A stretch of DNA of 64,000 nt from Sebastes aleutianus. Lineage: Eukaryota > Chordata > Actinopteri > Perciformes > Sebastidae. The stretch lies in assembly GCA_916700875.1 (NCBI GenBank), contig CAKAKS010000066.1, positions 16,984,361 through 17,048,360 of the forward strand, read 5' to 3'. Positions 58,174-64,000 of this stretch are shown one piece after another (position 1 is the stretch's first letter; every line of letters begins with the position of its first letter). The position numbers were made by a program, and so were the translations under genes. The notes beneath the pieces are model-generated. The model worked only from the letters and a program-made list of their open reading frames with translations. It had not been told where the DNA came from and did no database searches.

Positions 58174-61100
58174 TGCATGCTGGTTCATTTCTCAGCAATA
58201 ATTTCATGCTCAGAGGTAAAATTCAGCTGATCCCAGAGACGAAAAAGACTTCATGAACTCCGCCGGTCTTCCTCTGATGACGTCTATACGTCTAACTTGC
58301 TCAGTGAGGCTCAGGGAGATGATTTTGAAGATCCAGTGCGCCCTCTTCCTCCCCTCTAGAAACCCCACAGCGACTCAGAGTACAGAGCTAATGACTGATG
58401 AGCCCTTTGACACAGAAATGCTTGACATGCTCCTCGGGGTCCGGACTAAACACTTCCCTAACAAGCTCTCGCACGCTCACCCAGGGCCGTATTAAATCCA
58501 AACTTTGGCACCTTTCCTAATTACTGAGAACGTACCCGGAGCCAGAAGCCTCTTCCTAACCTGGGCTGAACTCCCCTCTGCAGCGCAGTGTCCCTTGAGT
58601 ATGGGATGATATATGAAATGCAGAATTCAAATTAGGCTGACAGAGAGCAATTACTGGGGAAAGAAGATCCCTTACTCTTTGGGTAAAAAAAAAGCATCAA
58701 AATCCAGATACAGTGTACGTGAACGTTTTATCCACTTCATCTCATTCATACGTGCTCCGTCCGCCTCTCTCTTTCCCGTTATCATCCCTCCTTCTCTTTT
58801 CTCACCGGAGCACAGCTCTCGTGTAATTTTCTGTTTCTCTCCGTCTGTCTCCCTATAGGTGTCCCCTATCTCACATTTTTACCTCTGCTTCGTTTCCCTC
58901 TCTTTCTTTCTCTCCCCCTGTGTGTGTTATATGTGCGGGAAGAATAGATGGTTATTTCCACTACATTGCCATCAGTGGGGTCTAATTTATGATACCCATA
59001 GAGTAAGAGCCCTATTAAAAGCCTATTTACAGTCAAGCGGCAGGATCACCAAAAGCAATGCGGTGCTTTAACTGTTGTTGACATCGACTAAACAGTTATG
59101 AGACCGCGTTTTTTTCCGAGGCAGTTGCGAGTAAACAACATAAGACCATTTGCAACTCTTTTTGTGGACTCCCGTTTTGTATTCCCCCAAATTAATACGT
59201 CGCATGGTGCTTCATAACATCTCTGTAAACATTCATATTAGTTTACTCTGCAGCCAACAGGTGCCAAGATATAATAGGAAAGAACATTATTTATGACTTT
59301 TCCTGCACTTAATGACACCGATGTTCCGTGTTTATTACATCCATTAATCAATCAATGCAGCCGCCCGCCCATCTATCTGTTCGTTCATTCAGTCAGCGCC
59401 TCGCTTGCTCATTAATGTATAGTACAAGAGCCAGCAAGGTAAGGTGATAGATACGTGTAAACTATTGTGATGCTATGAGCTGTTGATTGCGCCGCTGATG
59501 GGCTGGGTTAATTATTCTGAGCGAGAGGCTCTCCTGAATTAGGCTGGATTAATTGAAAGCTCTCCAGCATGTCTCTGTAAGTGGCCGTCCAATCTGTTAG
59601 TCCGCGTCCTCTCACTTCTATCTCTCTATCCGTCATGATCAGCTGCTGCAATCAACTGCTCAAGTCTCCTCTCCCCTCTTAAAGCTTTTTCCATTTTTAT
59701 ACGTCTCGTATCATTAGCTTATCAACCCCTTTCTCCTCGCATTATAGCAGAATATGTTTGCTGAAAACCTCCATTGTAATGCACTTGGAAAATCAATTAT
59801 AACTCTGTAACACAATACCGCACATTTCCCCTCCCATCTCCACTCCTTCGCTTCCTTCCTCTTCCTCCGCGCGCTCTCGCCATCATCCTGTTTGTGTGTA
59901 AGCGCGTCAGAGCCATCAAGCGGGCTTTGTGTGTTATGTTCGCCCCAGGACATCTTTTTGGGTTGAGCACCAAATTCAATCTCAGCTCCCCAATCAGAGG
60001 TAGTAAAAACCGGTGCATTCGCTGCAGCCTCAAAAGCGGCTTGGTCAGATAAATCTTAGTAGCTCATCCTTCTCCTATTTTCTTTTCATCCCGGACCCCC
60101 CCAGTGGCCCACATTAGAGCCTGCAGATGGCCAGGGGAGATTTAGGATCTGCAATCCATCAATGTAATATAGCCCGAACCGCTGGACACCAGCTCCGCTA
60201 ACCTCGCCTCCAGCTGGACCGTACCGCCCCCGTTCAGGTCCCGCTTCAGCCAAGCTTGGCCCACTTTAGTCAAACTTTTGGCCCCGCTTCGGCCTCTTCG
60301 TGCCCAGCGCCAAAGTTGGCTCTTTTTTTCAATTCTCGTTGAACCAACAACAATCCTGCCTTCAAGGTTTGATGTTTGCTACGGTCGCAGAAAAAGTACA
60401 TGATCTGAGCACAGTTCTGCCAGCCTTTTCAGTCACTTACACTAACAAGACTGAGCTTGCTACGCTGCCAGACATCTGCTGTGGATCATTTATCCGCTCC
60501 CCTCAGAGAGTGCAAGGATAAACAAGTTTCAATTGATGATACAATGATGTCTTATTCTAATAGGAGTCATGAAAGTTAATGCTCTTTTTATTCGAACAAA
60601 GAGGGAAAGGTTCTCTCCGGTGGCCTGCGACGAAACATTGTAACTATTGTAAACACCTACATGTGTTGAACTCAGGACGTGTCTCTTAAGACCATCTGTG
60701 TTTATCAGAGCGCCTCCTACATTTAACCTCCTTGCGACATCAAAATGAAAGCCTTGGTTAACGGAGGAGTTTAAGTGTGCTTTTGTCTCTCTGTGATGAA
60801 GCCCCGATATTCTTCTTCTGCTATTCTTCAGCGGGCGGCATCGAGTTTTGTTTTATCTGACGTGATCTGAAACCACAAAATCATTAATTTTGGGGTTTTT
60901 CCTTATTTTTTATCCCCCCCATTGTGTTGTGATGCGATGCGTTCCAAGTATCCCCATTTCTAGGATTGATAACGTGAGATGCACCACTCGGAAACAACAC
61001 AACATCTCCGGCACACCCCTCTAAAATAAATGGTCTTCTTCCTGCTCCCGGCTGTCTGATAGACGCAGAGTGAGATTGGTTCTGTTGAATAAGAGATGAA

Positions 61101-64000
61101 TCTCTCTGGGTGTCACCATGCCGCTACGACCTCTGAAATATCATTATCTACAGGGGAGGGAGGTTAACTTCTCTAATATAGCCAGAATACAAGAGAGGGA
61201 CGCCACAAGTGAACATGATCCTGCTTTATTAGCGGTATATCTCACGAAAAAGTGTGTTGTTTTTTTTACAGCGGCTATGGTATATGCTGTATCTCAGAAC
61301 ACCTAATGACATAATCTGTTTTCCACAAATATGATGTGCAGCCTGAGGCGTAATTGCAATGTTTCAGTTTGTGATTACACTGGAAAAAAACAATGAGGGA
61401 ACTTAATCTTGTACTTGAACCATCCAATAAGTGGATCATACAGCACAGCGTAGTGTGGAGTCTTTGCCAAGTCCTTGAGCTTCGCATGTTTCGGGCAGAT
61501 GTTACAGTATTTAGTGTTGCTCATCAATAAGCATTCTTGTCAATATTTTCCCAAGGACTCCTGTTTGTTTTACATCAGTTCCTTTAAAATATATTGTTTG
61601 CTTATCTTGTTTTACTTACATTATAAGTATAGCAAAAACATCAGAATAAGATTATGTATAATAAGTATTATGTGTAACATCGAGGCAACTTGCTACAACA
61701 ACTTTATAATGTACTAATATTATAATCACATCATAATATTACCTGGAAATGAATAATTCATCAACATCCAATTTGGAATCATTGCTTAATTCATTCATAT
61801 TTCACTCAAGGTCTGAAACCGACTGAATCAATAATTCAGTTAGAGTGGATGTGGGCTATCTGCAGGCATCCCTCCAGTGGCTCAATGTTGGATGATACTG
61901 AAGAGTCTCCTTCAGCGCTCAAGTCAAACATTTGCAATGGACTCCCCGACGGGTAGAGACACAAGGATTATTGTTTTATTTGTTGATCGTACTTTGCAGC
62001 TGAGCCGACTGTAATGATGATGTTGAGTTAGAGAATCAATGGGAAGATTTGTATTTAACTGTTGTGATTGTGTTTGATCCAGGTTGTGTTTGTTTAAATA
62101 CTACAAATCACAAAAAAAGATAGCATTGTAAATTCAAACGACTCATCCCTCTGGAAATACATGTCTGGCATCTCTTTTTCCCTTTAGCTGAACCCGATTT
62201 GACTGTTATCAGGCCATTAAATAGGCGTTATCGATTGCTATAAGTACCATAGATGTGGGTCAGTAGGGGCCTACTACTGTACGACTACTACGTTGTAAAT
62301 GTGAAAGCGAAAATTAAAAGCAACACTTTCTAACACGTTGTAAAACTGAATGAAACTTTACCTTTTGAATGAAAACAAAATAGCTTCTTTAAGTTTAGGC
62401 AACAAAACCATTAGTTAAGTTTAGGGAAAAACATCATGTTTTGGCTTAAAATAACTACGCTTCAAAAGTGAAAGTAAAATTTGACGATGTGAACACAAAG
62501 ACAGCTACACGTTGTTTGTTTCACACGGAATGCAAACCCCAGTACCCCGAGTGAAAGTCCTGTGTTTTCAGTCCCATCCATCGCCCACGACCTCCATCCC
62601 ATGTGGAGTGCTGTCATAATTACTACGGTCACTAGAGGTCGCTGTCGTCTTCTTTGATACCTTCTTTTGGTGATCGACCATGTGAATAGATGATAAAACC
62701 TAATATTGCGTGTAGCAGGGCCCTACTGACCCACATCTATGGGGCTTATAACCGATAACCACCTATAATGGCCTGAGTCTAATCGGCTAGTTCACTAAAG
62801 TCACTGAGTTTTCTTTCTTCTTTGTATCCTCTGTGACAGGGATGCTCGTTGTGGCCCCGAAAGGTTTCCACTGTCTCGACGCCGAGAGAAACTGCAACCC
62901 TTGTCTTGACGCGGCTAAAGCCTGCAACCTCAACAGCAGCTGCAAGAGGCAACGCTCCGCCTACATTGCTACCTGCAGCAAGGAGGACCCCAACAAGGGC
63001 GAAACCTGCAGCAAGAAGCGCTGCCACAAAGCACTGAGGTTGTTCCTGGACCGCGTGCCGCCCGAGTTCAGCCACCGGCTGCTCTTCTGCCCCTGCCAGA
63101 GCGAGGGCTGCGCCGAACGACGCAGGCAGACAATCGTACCTGATTGCTCCTATAAAGATAAGGAGAAACCCAACTGTCTGGAGCTACGGAGGGTCTGCCG
63201 CCAGGACTCTCTCTGCAGGTAAAAGAATGGGAAATGGTGGGGTGGGAGGAGGTTTCTAAAGGGCAAAGGAAGAGTGTCCTGTACTGTATGTGCGTAGTGA
63301 GACGGGTGGCAGGGAAGACATTTATTTATGTGCATGCATGTCTCTGTTTTTGTTTTGTTGGTTTGAGGGACAGATTTTAGTGCTGTGCATCCGAGACGAG
63401 CTACGGCCAAACACATCTGAAGATTCATTAGTATCTTCTTATATTCATGGAAAATAAGAAAAAGACGTCAATTTCCTGCCTCCCATGGCATCCTGAAGTT
63501 GTATATTTCTCTGCTGTAACTTTGCCAGTGAAGTAATTAGACTTTCATGGAGGCTGTGGCTATTAGAGGCAGGATGAAGATGTGAGGCTAAGTTGAAGGG
63601 ACAACGCTCAATTAAGCTGAACAAAACATTAGTGGATCACGTTGGCTGCACAGGGGCCTCTATTGGATTCAAGCGGCCGGATTCAATTCACACCTACCCA
63701 GCCGTGACATGTTTCCTTGTGTTAGTGCTGCCGAGAGCAGGTGAAACACAGCGGTTGTACTATCAGCCCAAATCAGCTGTCAAGATCTTAATACCCCCCC
63801 AGAACCATGTGCTGTGCCCGGCCATCAACAGGCTACACATCCAGCCGGCTGCAGGAGATATGCTCTGCCTTCATTAGTCTAACAACATAAAAAAAATGTG
63901 GGACATTTGAATAATTCTAAGCATTTAAAAGCTCATTTGTGAGCCTAATGGAGTTCGACCAAGTGTTAGACCCTTGAAAGCTCGCTACTAAAAATAATAC
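34982..64000 (+). CDS. gfra2: GDNF family receptor alpha-2, exons 1-4 (3' end beyond window)
   Basis: Exons 34982-35033, 36280-36636, 49335-49421 and 62840-63218 join in phase (1, 1, 1, then 2) through GT-AG introns, encoding the first 291 residues. GFRA proteins are GPI-anchored co-receptors that bind neurturin or GDNF-type ligands and present them to RET on neurons. Residues 1-17 are the signal peptide (MKSVTVWMCVYIFLLLL). Domain 1 spans about 50-130 with conserved cysteines (DCRCKRGMKKELQCLQ). The linker has SSPYEPV and RLASISSG, and domain 2 has CLDAAKACNLN, KRCHKALR, CAERRRQTIVP and DKEKPNCLELR. ECQAALEV, RLASI and ACNLN match GFRA2 better than GFRA1. Domain 3 and the GPI signal lie off the right edge. 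Two extra cysteines occur at the start of domain 2 (see findings). Confidence 0.9.
35034..36279 (+). other. gfra2 intron 1
   Basis: Contains poly-T runs near 35180, a CATCAT triplet run near 35480, and CA-rich sequence at 36183-36220. No other feature was recognised. Confidence 0.6.
39420..40065. repeat. Teleost dispersed element ending GCTTGCAGCTTTAATT
   Basis: It includes two AGCGCCAC-CTACTGG/ATAGTGG blocks (39774 and 39897) followed by ACAGGAAGT, and ends CACTGCTTGCAGCTTTAATT. I associate this arrangement with a very common fish non-autonomous element; its class is uncertain. There is no coding capacity. Confidence 0.5.
43044..43094. repeat. (CT)n-rich microsatellite
   Basis: CTCTCT runs are broken by occasional GTCTCT. 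Confidence 0.9.
43183..43682. mobile_element. hAT-type MITE with perfect 8-bp target duplication, in gfra2 intron 2
   Basis: The left end is CAGGGATGCACCGATACC and the right end in reverse complement is TAGGGATGCACTGATGAG. Identical octamers TTTAGATT flank the element at 43175-43182 and 43683-43690. Just inside, GATACCAGATCGGATATCGG and the right-hand GGTATCGGATTGGATCGATA are related in inverted orientation. The length is 500 bp, non-coding. Confidence 0.9.
46620..46860. repeat. Dispersed repeat with TATAGACTGTATATAAAGAT start
   Basis: The same ATAGACTGTATA motif opens the repeat at 50583 and closes, in reverse complement, the one ending near 48050. Internal TCATTTGGAGCCAGAGTCTG and GGCGGCAGCTTGTCA are non-coding. 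I recognise it as a common teleost repeat of unknown class. Confidence 0.45.
46941..47821. mobile_element. hAT-type element with perfect 8-bp target duplication and nested retroposon tail
   Basis: The left end is TAGGACTGTCGATC and the right end in reverse complement is TAGGGCTGTCAAAGTTAACG. Identical octamers TTGAACAT flank it at 46933-46940 and 47822-47829. Element length is 881 bp. It is interrupted at about 47068-47230 by a minus-strand retroposon 3' end (listed separately). Interior sequence such as GGTCAAGGGACCCCTTTGAA is family-typical and non-coding. Confidence 0.9.
47068..47230 (-). mobile_element. Short non-LTR retroposon tail nested in the hAT element
   Basis: On the minus strand, ATTTCAGACCTGTCTGACAA runs into TAAAGTATTATCG and then (TCGTA)n/(ATCGT)n microsatellite. 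This is a 3' end with a short tandem tail, as in CR1/L2-like elements. The 5' side is truncated without a recognisable reverse transcriptase. Confidence 0.6.
47900..48060. repeat. Dispersed repeat, opposite orientation copy of the TATAGACTGTA family
   Basis: Contains CAGCCACCAGGGGGCGATCG and ends TTTATATACAGTCTATGG, the reverse complement of the start seen at 46620. Confidence 0.5.
50583..51440. repeat. Complex dispersed repeat region beginning CATAGACTGTATACTG
   Basis: Shares the ATAGACTGTATA start with the 46620 repeat and contains GACAACGCCGTGGTAGCGAC and GTCAATCACAAGGTAGCCAC, typical of fish repeats of this group. Its end near CTTCACTTCTCAGACCCCGG is approximate. No coding capacity. Confidence 0.4.
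53040..53600. mobile_element. CCTAAAC-core element with tandem array of about 58-bp units
   Basis: Between 53184 and 53395 there are about four imperfect units, each with CGATCTTTTCCTAAACCTAA-like sequence followed by CTAAGTAGTTTTGTTGCCTA. The core motif TTGTTGCCTAA matches that at 22520-22850. The flank carries GTAATGCACTGTAATCCGTG and CCACAAAATCAATTTGTGTG, typical of a dispersed fish element. Ends are approximate. Confidence 0.6.
54920..55310 (-). pseudogene. LINE (L1-like) reverse-transcriptase fragment, decayed
   Basis: The minus-strand translation at 54921-55133 contains SKFIWRGKHPRLNLSTLQ followed by EGGLSVLDFKMYFW. This matches the familiar L1-family region downstream of the RT catalytic core (SKFIW, PR, L..L, GGL..P.F..YY.A). 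Just upstream, separated by frame changes and stops, the conceptual reading YKIN-SKSLLLPLNS followed by PVVNSFK also fits this group (GYKINWSKS). It is 5'- and 3'-truncated and interrupted, so non-functional. Confidence 0.75.
55579..55726. mobile_element. Stem-loop MITE with perfect 31-bp inverted repeats
   Basis: Positions 55579-55609 and 55696-55726 are exact reverse complements over 31 nt (starting ATGGGAGAAGTTTGCC). The 86-nt interior has AGGCAACAATCCTACTTGGT, then TAGGTTTAGGAAAACATCAT, the same core as the element at 62249-62741 in the same orientation. The flanks give no obvious target duplication. Confidence 0.85.
56640..56860. mobile_element. hAT-like MITE fragment, family of the 655-960 remnant
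   Basis: ATCAGAAAATAGTGAAAAAT, then TTCCAGAGTGCAAGGTGATG and CACATTTAACAAGCTGG are characteristic interior blocks of the common teleost family starting GGGCTGCAAC. Both ends are eroded. Confidence 0.5.
58122..58170. repeat. (CT)n microsatellite
   Basis: About 24 uninterrupted CT units. Confidence 0.95.
62249..62741 (-). mobile_element. CCTAAAC-core element with intact terminal inverted repeats
   Basis: The left end CATAGATGTGGGTCAGTAGG and the right end at about 62722-62741 (CCTACTGACCCACATCTATG) are exact 20-nt inverted repeats. In reverse complement the interior matches the 22425-22965 element block by block: AAAACACAGGACTTTCACTC, GGGTTTGCATTCCGTGTGAA, then GTAGCTGTCTTTGTGTT, then a single CCTAAACTTA core, then AACGTGTTAGAAAGTGTTGC. 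It is therefore the unexpanded form of the family. It ends about 100 bp upstream of gfra2 exon 4. Confidence 0.85.
63219..64000 (+). other. Start of gfra2 intron 4
   Basis: Follows the donor AGGTAAAAG. No exon or mobile element was recognised up to the window edge. Confidence 0.6.

Larger units (their letters stand above)
49422..62839 (+). other. gfra2 intron 3 (about 13.4 kb)
   Basis: Opens AGGTATCAC and closes TCTGTGACAG. It contains repeats at 50583-51440, 53040-53600, 54920-55310, 55579-55726, 56640-56860, 58122-58170 and 62249-62741. The remainder, notably about 57.1-57.4 kb and 58.9-60.2 kb, is repeat-poor with several TAATTA-type motifs. No extra coding exon was recognised. Confidence 0.6.

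Overview
This window is vertebrate nuclear DNA, almost certainly from a ray-finned (teleost) fish. Split genes with GT-AG introns, long CA/GT microsatellites and many short non-autonomous transposons of teleost types all point that way. No prokaryotic, viral or CRISPR-type system is visible.

Four protein-coding loci can be supported. (1) At 2173-2491 (minus) is the 3' exon of an unrecognised small single-pass membrane protein. A GC-rich region with a TATA box near 5.8-6.07 kb may be its promoter. (2) At 9626-12901 (minus) is a complete 8-exon pancreatic serine protease of the chymotrypsin-like elastase 3 / chymotrypsin C group, 269 residues. (3) At 18575-29511 (plus) is a complete 12-exon carotenoid oxygenase of the BCO2 type, 553 residues, with all four iron-binding histidines. 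(4) From 34982 to beyond the right edge (plus) are the first four coding exons of a GDNF-family receptor alpha gene, best matched to GFRA2, with introns of about 12.7 and 13.4 kb. All exon junctions were joined by hand and keep phase.

The elastase, BCO2 and gfra2 genes each have a TATA-like box at a sensible distance upstream. The first two suit digestive-tract expression: a pancreatic protease, and an enzyme that cleaves dietary carotenoids. gfra2 encodes a neuronal receptor subunit. The genes do not form a pathway; they are simply neighbours.

The rest is introns and intergenic DNA rich in mobile-element remains. Five elements are flanked by TTAA at both ends, and two further partial copies belong to one of these families. 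One such family is a fold-back element whose copies keep one or other arm. There are several hAT-type elements with 8-bp target duplications, including nested insertions, and a family with a CCTAAAC-rich core at four loci. A decayed LINE reverse-transcriptase fragment, a perfect 31-bp-arm stem-loop and large microsatellites are also present. No tRNA or rRNA gene was recognised.

I found no convincing undescribed biological system. The observations most worth checking are the fold-back element with alternative arm loss, a small in-frame cysteine-motif duplication in gfra2, and the unidentified membrane microprotein.
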